Below are positions 1 through 8,908 of a stretch of 64,000 nucleotides of DNA, one piece after another. A model generated the notes under the pieces. That model did no database searches and was not told the origin of the DNA. It worked only from the letters and a program-made list of their open reading frames with translations. Source of the DNA: CBDANZ01 sp965197865 (GTDB taxonomy: Bacteria > Acidobacteriota > Vicinamibacteria > Vicinamibacterales > CAVVIG01). The DNA is taken from assembly GCA_965197865.1 (NCBI GenBank), contig CBDANZ010000004.1, positions 248,001-312,000 on the forward strand. The letters run 5' to 3'. The position numbers and the translations under genes were made by a program. Numbering within the stretch: the stretch's first letter is position 1; each line of letters opens with the position of its first letter.

Positions 1-234
1 GAGTGCGATCGCGCGCAATTACTCCTCGTCGAGCTCGATGCGGACAGATGCGACGAGCTCCGCGGCTTCTTGAAGGGCGCGCTGGCCATCTTCGAGCCTG
101 GAACGCATCGCTTCAATTCTACCGCTTCGCCAGAACACCTCGGCCGTATCATCCGACGGCTTCACCCGGTGAACGCTAAGGAAGTCATTCTTGAGCTGCG
201 AAACCGGTTCGCGTTTTCCGTGTGGTACGATTGA
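1..234 (+). CDS. C-terminal part of an unrecognised protein (cut by window edge)
   Basis: Frame 1 is open from the left edge to a TGA at 232-234 and encodes 77 residues, beginning ECDRAQLLLVELDADRCDEL and ending FAFSVWYD. The codons are GC-rich and look like coding sequence, and the stop lies only 19 bases before the aconitase start. No domain is recognisable. The start lies outside the window, so neither length nor function can be judged. Confidence 0.5.
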   Translation, partial: ECDRAQLLLVELDADRCDELRGFLKGALAIFEPGTHRFNSTASPEHLGRIIRRLHPVNAKEVILELRNRFAFSVWYD

Positions 235-253
235 ATATTCTAGAGGACCGCAG

Positions 254-3010
254 ATGTCAACGGCGAACAGCTTTGGAGCGCTTCAGCCCCTGCAGATCGG
301 CGCACGTAAAGCTCACTTCTACAGCCTAACAGCGCTGGAGCGGGGCGGCTACTCCGAAATCGCGCGCCTGCCGTTTTCATTCAAGATCCTGCTCGAGAAC
401 CTGCTCCGGCACGAGGACGGCCGGTTCGTGAAGGCAGGAGATGTGGAGGCGCTGGCCCGGTGGGACCTGAAGAGCCGGGCCCAGAAAGAGATTTCCTTCG
501 CGCCCGCGCGCGTGCTGTTGCAGGACTTCACGGGCGTCCCCGCCATCGTCGATCTGGCCGCCATGCGCGATGGCATCGTTCGACTGGGCGGCGATCCGAA
601 CCACGTGAACCCGCTGCAGCCAGTTGAGCTCGTCATCGACCACTCGGTGCAGGTCGACTATTTCGGCCAGCCGAGCGCGTTTCATCTGAACGCCGAGCTC
701 GAGTTTTCGCGCAATAAGGAGCGTTACGCCTTCCTCCGGTGGGGACAGAGCGCCTTCAGCAACTTCCGTGTCGTGCCGCCCGACACCGGCATCGTCCACC
801 AGGTGAACCTCGAGTACCTCGCGCGCGTGGTGATGACGGCGGATGGACCCAACGGCCCGGTGGCCTTCCCGGACACGCTCGTGGGCACCGACTCGCATAC
901 GACGATGATCAACGGGTTGGGCGTCGTTGGCTGGGGCGTCGGCGGCATCGAGGCGGAGGCGGCGATGCTCGGCCAGCCCATCTCGATGCTGATTCCGTCC
1001 GTGCTCGGGTTCCGGCTGACAGGCAGGATGGTCGAGGGCGCAACCGCCACCGACCTCGTCCTGACGATTACCGAGCGGATACGCAAGCACGGCGTGGTTG
1101 GTAAGTTCGTCGAGTTTTTCGGGCCAGGATTGGAGCACCTGACGATCGCGGATCGCGCGACGCTCGGGAACATGTGCCCGGAATACGGCGCCACGATTGC
1201 GATTTTTCCGATCGACGAGCTGACGCTCGACTACCTGCGGCTGACGAGCCGAGAAGAGTCGCGCGTGCAACTCGTCGACGCGTACGCGAAGGCACAGGGC
1301 TTGTTCAGGCGCGCGGGCGATCCGGATCCCGTGTACACGGAGGCTATCGAACTCGACTTGGGCGCCGTGGAACCGAGCCTGGCCGGACCTCGGCGGCCAC
1401 AGGATCGCGTGTCGCTCAAGCAGGCGAAGAGCAGCTTCGAGTCGACGCTCGGCACGCTGCAGGCGGCCATGAAGAAAGGCGCACCGCTAGAGAGCCCCGA
1501 GGTCACCGGGATGCTCGGTGAGGGTGACCCGAACGCCAACCCGGGCGGCGTTGCCGTACTGCCGCGGGTCGGACCTGAGCTCGACCATGGCGCGGTCGTC
1601 ATCGCCGCCATCACGAGCTGCACCAACACGTCCAACCCGAGCGTGATGATTGGCGCCGGGCTCCTCGCGAAGAAGGCCGTCGAGCGTGGGTTGTCGCGGC
1701 AGCCGTGGGTGAAAACGAGCCTCGCGCCCGGGTCGAAAGTCGTCACCGAGTACCTGCGGCAGTCGGGCTTGCAGTCCTATCTTGACGAGATCGGTTTCAA
1801 TCTCGTCGGCTACGGATGCACGACGTGCATTGGCAACAGCGGACCGTTGCCCGAGGAGGTGTCGGCCGAAGTGGACGCGCGCAATCTCGTCGTCGCGGCG
1901 GTGCTGAGCGGCAACCGCAACTTCGAAGGGCGGATCCAGGAGCAGGTGCGCGCCAACTATCTCGCGTCGCCGCCGCTGGTCGTCGCCTATGCGATTGCCG
2001 GTCGGATGACGGTGGACCTCACGCGGGAGCCGCTCGGAACCGGGCGCGACAACTTCCCCGTGTACCTGCGTGACATCTGGCCGACCGGGCGCGAGATCCA
2101 GGAGACGATGCTCGCCGCGGTGAACGCGCGGATGTTCCGCGAGCAGTACGCCGACGTGTTCGGCGGCGACGAACGCTGGCGCTCGCTGCAGATCCCGAGC
2201 GGCGATCGGTTCGCCTGGGATCCCGACTCAACCTACATTCGCAACCCGCCATTTCTTGACGGCCTCGCGCTTCGGCCGAGCCCGCTGAACGATATGGTGG
2301 GGGCGCGCGCGCTCGCGCTGCTCGGTGACAGCATCACCACAGACCATATTTCGCCGGCCGGGTCGATCAAGAAGGACAGCCCGGCGGGGCGGTATCTTGT
2401 CGCCCGCGGCGTCCCGCCGTCCGATTTCAACTCCTACGGCGCACGGCGGGGCAATCATGAGGTGATGGTACGCGGGACGTTCGCCAACGTTCGACTGCGG
2501 AACCAGCTCGCGCCGGGAACCGAGGGCGGATGGACCGTCTATCAACCCGGCGGCGAAGTGATGACCATCTACGACGCGGCCATGAAATACAAGGACGCCG
2601 GCGTGCCGCTTGTGGTCATCGGTGGCAAGGAGTACGGGTCGGGCTCATCGCGCGATTGGGCGGCCAAGGGCACGCGCCTGCTGGGCGTGCAGGCGGTGAT
2701 TGCTGAGAGCTTCGAGCGAATCCATCGCAGCAACCTGGTGAACATGGGCGTCCTGCCGGTCGAGTTCCGCGACGGCGGGGGCGCCGCCGCGCTAGGCCTG
2801 ACGGGCCGCGAAGCGTTCGACATTTCCGGTGTGGCGGAAGGGTTCGTGCCGGGCGGCCTCGTCACGATCCGCGCCCGCGCCGAGGTGGGGGAGCGCCGGC
2901 CGATTGAGTTCCAGGCCATCGCACGCATTGATACGCCCGAGGAGCTCATCGCATTCCGCCACGGCGGGATCCTGCCGTACGTGTTGCGTCAGCTCGTCAG
3001 CAAGCAGTAG
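254..3010 (+). CDS. acnA: Aconitate hydratase A (aconitase)
   Basis: Converts citrate to isocitrate via cis-aconitate in the TCA cycle, in the cytoplasm, using a [4Fe-4S] cluster. The 918 residues match the AcnA/IRP family length. The cluster ligands are visible: C456 in SCTNTSNPS and C522/C525 in GCTTCIGNSG. Other family blocks are DSHTTMINGLGV, GDSITTDHISPAG and the C-terminal swivel-domain block GKEYGSGSSRDW. I chose ATG 254 (MSTANSFGALQPL) because GAGG lies at 243-246; the frame opens further upstream at a TTG, but that stretch overlaps the preceding gene and is not family-like. No operon partner is evident; two palindromes follow the stop. Confidence 0.97.
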   Translation: MSTANSFGALQPLQIGARKAHFYSLTALERGGYSEIARLPFSFKILLENLLRHEDGRFVKAGDVEALARWDLKSRAQKEISFAPARVLLQDFTGVPAIVDLAAMRDGIVRLGGDPNHVNPLQPVELVIDHSVQVDYFGQPSAFHLNAELEFSRNKERYAFLRWGQSAFSNFRVVPPDTGIVHQVNLEYLARVVMTADGPNGPVAFPDTLVGTDSHTTMINGLGVVGWGVGGIEAEAAMLGQPISMLIPSVLGFRLTGRMVEGATATDLVLTITERIRKHGVVGKFVEFFGPGLEHLTIADRATLGNMCPEYGATIAIFPIDELTLDYLRLTSREESRVQLVDAYAKAQGLFRRAGDPDPVYTEAIELDLGAVEPSLAGPRRPQDRVSLKQAKSSFESTLGTLQAAMKKGAPLESPEVTGMLGEGDPNANPGGVAVLPRVGPELDHGAVVIAAITSCTNTSNPSVMIGAGLLAKKAVERGLSRQPWVKTSLAPGSKVVTEYLRQSGLQSYLDEIGFNLVGYGCTTCIGNSGPLPEEVSAEVDARNLVVAAVLSGNRNFEGRIQEQVRANYLASPPLVVAYAIAGRMTVDLTREPLGTGRDNFPVYLRDIWPTGREIQETMLAAVNARMFREQYADVFGGDERWRSLQIPSGDRFAWDPDSTYIRNPPFLDGLALRPSPLNDMVGARALALLGDSITTDHISPAGSIKKDSPAGRYLVARGVPPSDFNSYGARRGNHEVMVRGTFANVRLRNQLAPGTEGGWTVYQPGGEVMTIYDAAMKYKDAGVPLVVIGGKEYGSGSSRDWAAKGTRLLGVQAVIAESFERIHRSNLVNMGVLPVEFRDGGGAAALGLTGREAFDISGVAEGFVPGGLVTIRARAEVGERRPIEFQAIARIDTPEELIAFRHGGILPYVLRQLVSKQ

Positions 3011-3032
3011 AAGCCATCCCGTAATTGGTAGT

Positions 3033-3074
3033 GGCCGGCTTCAGCCGGCCAAGAGTCCGCCTAGAGGCGGACTC
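3033..3074. repeat. Two adjacent perfect palindromes after acnA
   Basis: GGCCGGCT-TC-AGCCGGCC occupies 3033-3050 and GAGTCCGCCT-AG-AGGCGGACTC occupies 3053-3074. Neither is followed by a T-run, so they are not classic intrinsic terminators for acnA, although they could block 3' exonucleases. They resemble other short intergenic palindromes in this window (25088, 35647, 49106, 61031) and may belong to a REP-like family. Confidence 0.7.
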
Positions 3075-3150
3075 TACCGAGGGTATGAAATCCCTTCGAC
3101 GAGCACCAGGGAAGTCAAACTAGTCGGCGCTTCGTGATCTTCGTGTCATT

Positions 3151-4105
3151 GTGGTGAGCTCGTTGCTGACACCCGCCAACATCAAAGCCAAGGCGCGCGA
3201 GCTCGGGTTCGACGCGTGCGGGATCGCGCCGGCGACGGACCTGCCTGAGCTCGGCTTCTTTTCCGAATGGATCGCGCGCGGGCACGCGGCGTCGATGTCG
3301 TATCTCGAACGCTCCGCCGATCGGCGCGCCGACGTCAGATGCGTCGTGCCGTCGGCCCGCACGGTCATCGTGACCGCGACCGTCTACAACACGGACCACT
3401 CGTACTCGACCGAACGCGCCGACCCCTCACGCGCCGAGATCGCGCGCTACGCGTGGGGCAACGACTATCACGACGTGATTGGCGCGCGGCTCGAGTCGCT
3501 CGTCGACTGGATGCGCGACGTGTCGCGCGAGCGGTTCGACGCTCGCGCGACACGTCGACACCGGGCCGGTCCAGGAACGGGTGTACGCGCGGCACGCTGG
3601 CGTCGGATGGATCGGCAAGAACACGTGCCTGATCAACCCGCAGCTCGGATCGTGGGTGTTCCTTGGAGAGATCATTTGCAGCCTCCCCTTGCACGTGGAT
3701 GCACCCGCGTTCGACCAGTGCGGCTCGTGCACGCTGTGTCTGGAAGCCTGCCCCACGCAGGCGCTGGTCGCACCAGGGGTGCTCGATTCGCGCCGCTGCA
3801 TTTCGTATCTGACGATCGAGCATCGCGGAGACATTCCAGAGCCGCTCGCTGGGGGAATCGGATCGCACGTCTACGGTTGCGACGTCTGTCAGGAAGTGTG
3901 CCCGTGGAACGCCGCCGCGCCCACGTCCTGCGATCCCGCATGGCAGCCGCGGCCCACCTGGCGCCTGCCGGCGCTGGTCGATCTCGCGCAGACGACCGAC
4001 GCTCGGTTGCAGGCAGCGCTCGAGGACAGCGCCATGAGGCGCGCAAAAGTTGGCGGACTGCGCAGAAACATCATGATCGCGGTTGAGAACTCCCAGCGGA
4101 CCTAA
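3151..4105 (+). pseudogene. queG: Epoxyqueuosine reductase QueG, interrupted by one frameshift
   Basis: QueG reduces epoxyqueuosine to queuosine in tRNA, using cobalamin and two [4Fe-4S] clusters. Frame 1 from GTG 3151 gives the N-terminal domain (KARELGFDACGIAPA) up to about 3549. Frame 2 then continues with HVDTGPVQERVYARHAGVGW and both ferredoxin cysteine sets, CGSCTLCLEACPTQ and YGCDVCQEVCPW, to the stop at 4105. The two halves join without loss of family sequence at 3541-3560, so one extra base (or two lost) in the GC-rich stretch explains the break. The roughly 318-residue composite lacks the long C-terminal HEAT-like extension of some homologues. All catalytic motifs survive, so this may be a sequencing or assembly indel in a live gene. 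Confidence 0.9.
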
Positions 4106-4158
4106 AAAGTCCGCCCCACGGTTACGCTGAGAGCAGCGCGCGCGGTATTATCTAGGCT

Positions 4159-4713
4159 GTGGTTTCCTCGCTCGCGCCCGCGCTGCTGCTCTCGATGCCT
4201 CAGCTCGTCGATCCGAATTTTAACCGCACCGTCGTACTGCTCTGCTGGCACAACGAGGAAGGGGCGCTGGGCCTCGTCGTCAACCGGCCGCTCGTGACCA
4301 GCGGACGCGTGGTGATCAAGCTCGAGCCGCCTGTCTCGACCGAGCGCGAACTGCAGCTGTGGATTGGAGGTCCCGTCGAACCGCATCGGAGCTGGATCCT
4401 CGTGGGTGCGTCGGGCGAAGAGGGGATCATGAGCGGGATGCGGATCGCGGATGGACTGCATCTCTCGACGTCGCCGCATCTGCTGCGGTGCCTGCTCGAG
4501 CCGGAACCGCCGCCGCACGCGCGGCTCATCGTCGGCTATGCGGGGTGGAGCCCCGGCCAGCTCGAAGCGGAGCTGGAGGCATCGGCATGGCTGATGAGCG
4601 AGGTCGACCGCGACCTGATTTTCGGCACGCCGCCGGAACAGATGTGGGAAGCGGCGATTCGCAGGCTCGGCGCCGATCCGGCGGCCCTGCAGACGTCGCG
4701 CGGCGTCCACTGA
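4159..4713 (+). CDS. algH: YqgE/AlgH family protein (DUF179)
   Basis: The 184 residues match the family length (about 180-190) and begin with the characteristic block APALLLSMPQLVDPNFNRTV, followed by GALGLVVNRPL and the WIGGPVEP motif. The biochemical role of the family is not settled; AlgH was named as a regulator of alginate genes in Pseudomonas. The start is GTG 4159, with no strong ribosome binding site. It follows queG by about 50 bases on the same strand and may be co-transcribed. Confidence 0.92.
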   Translation: MVSSLAPALLLSMPQLVDPNFNRTVVLLCWHNEEGALGLVVNRPLVTSGRVVIKLEPPVSTERELQLWIGGPVEPHRSWILVGASGEEGIMSGMRIADGLHLSTSPHLLRCLLEPEPPPHARLIVGYAGWSPGQLEAELEASAWLMSEVDRDLIFGTPPEQMWEAAIRRLGADPAALQTSRGVH

Positions 4714-4801
4714 CAGTGGAGGTGTTCGTTCTTCGTTCGTCGTTCTCTTCAATTGAACACAGAACGCAGAACGTAGAACGCAGACCGGCGGCGAAGTCAT
4801 C

Positions 4802-6514
4802 ATGACAACCGTTATGAACCTCGCAACGGCGTTTGGAGGACTTGCGCTGCTGTGCGTGGCCGCCGCCGGTTGCGGCACAGAAGAGGCCCCAGTGCCAGCG
4901 ACCTCGCCGTCTTCGCAGCTTTCCGAGCTGCAGCGCATGACGGATCGGTTCGCGCCGACCGACGTTGGCGCCGATATTTCGAAGCTGTCGTCGTCCGATC
5001 GTCAGGTGCTCGCAAAGCTCGTGGAAGCGTCGAAGACCATTGACGCCCTGTTCCTGCGTCAGGTCTGGGCCGGCAGCGAAGCGATGCTGCTCGATCTGGT
5101 GAGGGACCAGACGCCGGCGGGGCGCGAGCGGCTGCACTATTTCCTGATCAACAAGGGTCCTTGGTCGAGGCTCGATCGCGACGAGCCGTTCGTGGCCGGC
5201 ACGCCGCCCAAACCGGAGGGTGCCAACTTCTATCCCGTCGGCGCGACGAAAGCCGATCTCGAGCGCTGGATCGAGTCGCTGCCGGAAGTCGAGCGCGCGC
5301 GCGCAAGAGGATTTTTCACCGTCATTCGGCGGGGAGCTGGCGGCGCGTTCACGATTGTGCCCTACAGTGTTGAGTATCAGAACGAACTGGCTCATGCGGC
5401 GGGTCTGTTGCGCGAAGCGGCCGCGCTGACAAGTGAGCCGACGCTCAGGACCTTCCTGATCAGGCGCGCCGACGCGTTCCTGTCGAACGACTACTACGCC
5501 AGTGACGTCGCGTGGCTGGAGCTTCAGGGTGCGATCGAACCCACGATCGGACCCTACGAGGTCTACGAAGACGAGTTCTTTAACTACAAGGCCGCCTTCG
5601 AATCCTTCATCTCGATTCGTGACGATGCCGAGACCGCGAAGATCCAGCGGTTCAGCCGCGAGCTGCAAGACATCGAAGACCATCTGCCGATCGACCCGAG
5701 GCACCGTAATCCCGAACTGGCCGCGCTGGCTCCGCTTGTGGTCGTCAACGAGATCTTTGCCGCCGGCGACGCGAATCGCGGGGTGCAGACCGCCGCCTTC
5801 AACCTGCCGAACGACGAGCGGTTGCTCCGCGAGAAGGGCGCCAAGCGAGTGATGCTGAAAAACGTTCAGGACGCGAAGTTCGCGAGAGTGCTCGTGCCGA
5901 TTTCGAAGACTGTCCTGGCCGGCCCAGATCAATCGGGCGTCTCGTTTGAAGCCTTCTTCACCCACATTCTGATGCACGAGCTGATGCACGGCCTCGGCCC
6001 GCACGACATCACCGTCGAGGGGCGGCAGACGACGGTCCGTCAGGAGATGAAGGAGGCGTCTAGCTTCATCGAAGAGGCGAAGGCCGACATCGCCGGGTTG
6101 TTTGCGCTCCAGTACCTGATCGACAAGGGTGTGCTGCCGAAGCCGCTCGACGAGTCGATCTACACGACGTTCCTGGCATCGTGTTTCCGCTCGATCCGGT
6201 TTGGCATCAACGAGGCGCATGGCAAAGGCATCGCCATCCAGCTCAATTACCTGCTCGATCAGGGCGGGTTCGTGGCAGCAGCCGATGGCACCTTCGCGGT
6301 GAACCGCGATCGGATCAAGGACGGCGTGACCGCGCTGACGCGCGAGATCATGACGATGCAGGCGGAAGGCGACTACGCGAAGGCGATGGCGCTCGGTGAT
6401 CGGCTTGGCGTGGTGCGGCCGCCTGTGCAAGCGGCGCTGGATAGGCTCACCAGCGTGCCGGTGGACATCGAGCCGCGCTTCACGACAGCCGAACAACTTC
6501 TTCAAAGCAGGTAG
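4802..6514 (+). CDS. Exported lipoprotein, M49 (dipeptidyl-peptidase III)-like metallopeptidase
   Basis: The 570-residue protein starts with a lipoprotein signal (LALLCVAAAGC, lipobox AAAGC near residues 20-23), so it should be anchored on the periplasmic side of a membrane. The zinc site reads HELMHGLGPH from H392 (H392, E393, H396), followed by EEAKAD at 424-429, matching the second M49 signature (EE-x-[KR]-A-[DE]). Classical DPP III has the six-residue HEXXGH motif; here the spacing is HEXXH followed by GLGPH. The likely activity is hydrolysis of short peptides from the N-terminus, but the substrate is unknown. ATG 4802 was chosen because the signal peptide starts there. The stop is 5 bases before the rhomboid gene, suggesting one transcript. 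Confidence 0.8.
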   Translation: MTTVMNLATAFGGLALLCVAAAGCGTEEAPVPATSPSSQLSELQRMTDRFAPTDVGADISKLSSSDRQVLAKLVEASKTIDALFLRQVWAGSEAMLLDLVRDQTPAGRERLHYFLINKGPWSRLDRDEPFVAGTPPKPEGANFYPVGATKADLERWIESLPEVERARARGFFTVIRRGAGGAFTIVPYSVEYQNELAHAAGLLREAAALTSEPTLRTFLIRRADAFLSNDYYASDVAWLELQGAIEPTIGPYEVYEDEFFNYKAAFESFISIRDDAETAKIQRFSRELQDIEDHLPIDPRHRNPELAALAPLVVVNEIFAAGDANRGVQTAAFNLPNDERLLREKGAKRVMLKNVQDAKFARVLVPISKTVLAGPDQSGVSFEAFFTHILMHELMHGLGPHDITVEGRQTTVRQEMKEASSFIEEAKADIAGLFALQYLIDKGVLPKPLDESIYTTFLASCFRSIRFGINEAHGKGIAIQLNYLLDQGGFVAAADGTFAVNRDRIKDGVTALTREIMTMQAEGDYAKAMALGDRLGVVRPPVQAALDRLTSVPVDIEPRFTTAEQLLQSR

Positions 6515-6519
6515 GGCAC

Positions 6520-7377
6520 GTGTTCCACCGGAAAACGAGCGGCTCGGTCGTCTGTCCGTCGTGCGGATCGCTTGTCGGCGTGCGCGACGACAAATGTTAC
6601 ACGTGCGGGCGCGCCAACCCCGGTTTGTGGGGGTTCGCACCGATCCTCCGGCAGCTCGGGAGCGATCTTGGCTTCGTGCCGCTGGTCCTCACCGCCTCGA
6701 CCGTCCTGTATGGGCTGACGCTCCTGGCGTCGGGCCGCGAGCTGCGGGTCGCCGCAGGCATGATGTCTATTCTGGCGCCCAGCACGCGCGCGCTGATCCT
6801 CTTCGGTATGAGCGGTGGGATTCCGGTGTTCGCGCTGGGGAGCTGGTGGACGGTGCTGAGCGCCACGTGGCTGCACGGCGGCCTCCTTCACATCCTGTTC
6901 AACATGATGTGGGTGCGCGATCTGGGGCCGGCAACGGTCGACGTCATCGGTCCAGGCCGGACCGTCGTTATCTACACGGTCGCGGGGGTCTGCGGGTTCT
7001 TTCTGAGCTCGGCGGCGGGCGCCTACTTCCCCGGAGTGCCGTTGATTGGCGGCGCGAGCTTCACGATTGGCGCCTCGGCGTCGATCTTCGGCCTCCTCGG
7101 CGCCCTCGTGCACTACGGCCGGATGAGCGGCAGCCGCCTCATCCGAGGCCAGGCGATACGATACGCGGTCATCCTCTTCGTGTTCGGCCTGATCATGCCC
7201 GGCGTCGACAACTACGCGCACGCCGGCGGGTTCCTCGGGGGATACGCGACGTCGGTCTTCTTCAACCCGCTGACGCGCGAGCGCGGAGATCACTTGCTCG
7301 GCGCGGCCCTCTGCCTGTTCGCCACATTCGCCGCCGTCGTCGTGTCGGTCGTGAAAGGGCTTCCACTGTATCGATGA
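6520..7377 (+). CDS. Rhomboid-family intramembrane serine protease with N-terminal zinc ribbon
   Basis: The 285 residues open with a cytosolic zinc ribbon (C12-P-S-C15 and C26-Y-T-C29), followed by about six hydrophobic segments. The rhomboid signatures are complete: WLHGGLLHILFNMMW in the second helix (H-x4-H-x3-N as in GlpG), the catalytic serine in GASASIFG, and the catalytic histidine in NYAHAGGFLGG. It cleaves transmembrane substrates within the inner membrane; the substrate is not predictable. GTG 6520 is 5 bases after the upstream lipoprotein stop, so the two are probably translated from one mRNA. Confidence 0.92.
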   Translation: MFHRKTSGSVVCPSCGSLVGVRDDKCYTCGRANPGLWGFAPILRQLGSDLGFVPLVLTASTVLYGLTLLASGRELRVAAGMMSILAPSTRALILFGMSGGIPVFALGSWWTVLSATWLHGGLLHILFNMMWVRDLGPATVDVIGPGRTVVIYTVAGVCGFFLSSAAGAYFPGVPLIGGASFTIGASASIFGLLGALVHYGRMSGSRLIRGQAIRYAVILFVFGLIMPGVDNYAHAGGFLGGYATSVFFNPLTRERGDHLLGAALCLFATFAAVVVSVVKGLPLYR

Positions 7378-7411
7378 GACTGCGGATTGGATCGATCCAA
7401 AATCAGCAATC

Positions 7412-8452
7412 TCATCGCTTCTGGCGTGATAGTTCTTCGTCGATGACGCTCTTGAAGCGCTCGAAGGGCTGAGCTCCGCTGAGCATCCGGCCGTTGATGA
7501 AGAAGGCGGGTGTGCCTGACACGCCTGCGGCGTTCGCCGCATCGATGTCGGCCTCCACCCGTTTCTGATACGTGCGTGAATCGAAACAGGTGTTGAACTT
7601 CTCCGCCTCAAGCCCGAGCTCGGCGGCATGCCGCTTTAGATCGTCGCTGCCGAGCTGGGACTGATTGGCGAAAAGTCGATCGTGGTACTCCCAGAATCTA
7701 CCCTGCTCTTCGGCGCACGCGGATGCTTCTGCCGATGGGCGGGCGTTCGGATGGTTCGGCAACGGGTAATGGCGATACACGAACCGGATCCGATCTCCGT
7801 ACGTGCTGAGGACCTGGGCGACCGTCGGGCCCGCGCGGAGGCAGTACGAACACTCGAAGTCTGAAAACTCGATGATCTGAACCGGTGCCTTCGCCGGTCC
7901 TTTCGCCGGTCGTCCGGCCTCGGCGACTTCGAATCGCGTTGGCTCGAGGGTGATCGTCACCGCGGTGTTCTTCTGGAGACGATCGAGATACGCGGTGCGC
8001 GCGGTTTCGGTGCGCTCCGCAACAAGCATCGGTCTGATGAGTGCGCTGGCCTGTTCGAGCGTTCTTCCTTCCACGCGTGCCTGATTCGCTGCGTACCATT
8101 GGGCCACGTCGCCGTCACTCACGCTGACCTTGGCCGTGATTTCTCGCTCGACGAGCTCGGTGCGGTCGATGCCTCGCGCCTTCGCTTCGAGATCAATCAG
8201 GCGGTTGCCGACGATCTCATCGAGCACGGCGCGTCGCGCTTCGTACAGCGCCTGCGCGAGCGAGACACGACCGAAGGCGCCAGCCGGTCGCGACAATGCT
8301 CGATTGTCGAGTTCCGCCAACGCGATCGCTGAGGATCCCACAGTCGCAACTACGTCGGTGGGTGTCTGCCGCCGCACCGACTGAGCCGCGCCCGAACAGG
8401 CCACAAGAGAGAAGACAAGCGCGGCGCTCAACGCGTTAGTGGCTGGCCTCAT
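7412..8452 (-). CDS. DsbA-type thioredoxin-fold lipoprotein with SurA-like N-terminal region
   Basis: The protein has 346 residues. It has a lipoprotein signal (ALVFSLVACSG), an N-terminal helical region like the SurA/PpiC N-domain (AIALAELDNRALSRP, EIVGNRLIDLEAKARGID), and a C-terminal DsbA-like domain with the active site ECSYCLRAG and the cis-proline region GVSGTPAFFING. It probably catalyses disulfide exchange or isomerisation in the periplasm. ATG 8452 was chosen because the signal peptide begins there, although the frame extends upstream into the neighbouring remnant. It is co-directional with the Yip1 remnant and the ABC exporter and convergent with the rhomboid gene. Confidence 0.88.
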   Translation of the reverse strand: MRPATNALSAALVFSLVACSGAAQSVRRQTPTDVVATVGSSAIALAELDNRALSRPAGAFGRVSLAQALYEARRAVLDEIVGNRLIDLEAKARGIDRTELVEREITAKVSVSDGDVAQWYAANQARVEGRTLEQASALIRPMLVAERTETARTAYLDRLQKNTAVTITLEPTRFEVAEAGRPAKGPAKAPVQIIEFSDFECSYCLRAGPTVAQVLSTYGDRIRFVYRHYPLPNHPNARPSAEASACAEEQGRFWEYHDRLFANQSQLGSDDLKRHAAELGLEAEKFNTCFDSRTYQKRVEADIDAANAAGVSGTPAFFINGRMLSGAQPFERFKSVIDEELSRQKR

Positions 8453-8480
8453 TACATAAGTATAAACGCGAATCGGTAGG

Positions 8481-8887
8481 TCAGATATGCGGGCCCGCAG
8501 ACCTCGAGAACACCAAGCTGAGGATGATGTTGATAACGAGAAGGGCGAGCGCGGAGACGACGACGAACGGCACCACTTGATCTGACGGAGTCCTGACCAC
8601 CGTCGCCGGGCCGAGACAGAGGAGATAGATCGCGTAGAGCAGCCCGACGAGCGACGCAAGTCCGGGCATGAGGATCAGCACGCCTGCGATCTCGACTGGC
8701 GTGGAGCTGCACGCGACAAGCTTCAGCACCTGAACCGTACTACTCGTCGACTGGAATCGCGGCGCGCCAGCTTCTCGATGACCAGCGCCGCCAGGTAGCC
8801 GCCGATCGCCCCTCTCACACCGACGACGGCCCATTCTTCGCGCGGGTTGGCGAGGCTCCCGATCACGCGCTTCTGCACAGTCACCAT
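8481..8887 (-). pseudogene. Yip1/DUF1282-family membrane protein, degenerate
   Basis: From ATG 8887 the first frame reads VQKRVIGSLANPREEWAVV, the usual N-terminus of Yip1-domain proteins, then GGYLAALVIEKLARR. The second frame continues with APRFQSTSSTVQVLKLVACS, EIAGVLILMPGLASLVGLLY and a final hydrophobic segment ending at 8481. Compared with full-length family members, the loop and membrane segments between the N-terminal block and GGYLAALVIEKL are missing, and one frameshift separates the rest. An internal deletion plus a frameshift indicates a real pseudogene, not a sequencing slip. The original product would have been a four- to five-helix inner-membrane protein of unclear role. Confidence 0.7.
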
Positions 8888-8908
8888 GTGAAATCTTCAC
8901 TCTCCAGA

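Noticed and set aside
377..1270. A 297-codon antisense frame within acnA
   Set aside because: Mirror of a strongly conserved enzyme with no independent start signal or family match.
4526..6640. A 704-codon minus-strand open frame opposite the M49-like gene
   Set aside because: It is antisense to a gene with a clear signal peptide and zinc motifs, has Arg/His-rich composition typical of a GC-rich shadow frame, and shows no domain.
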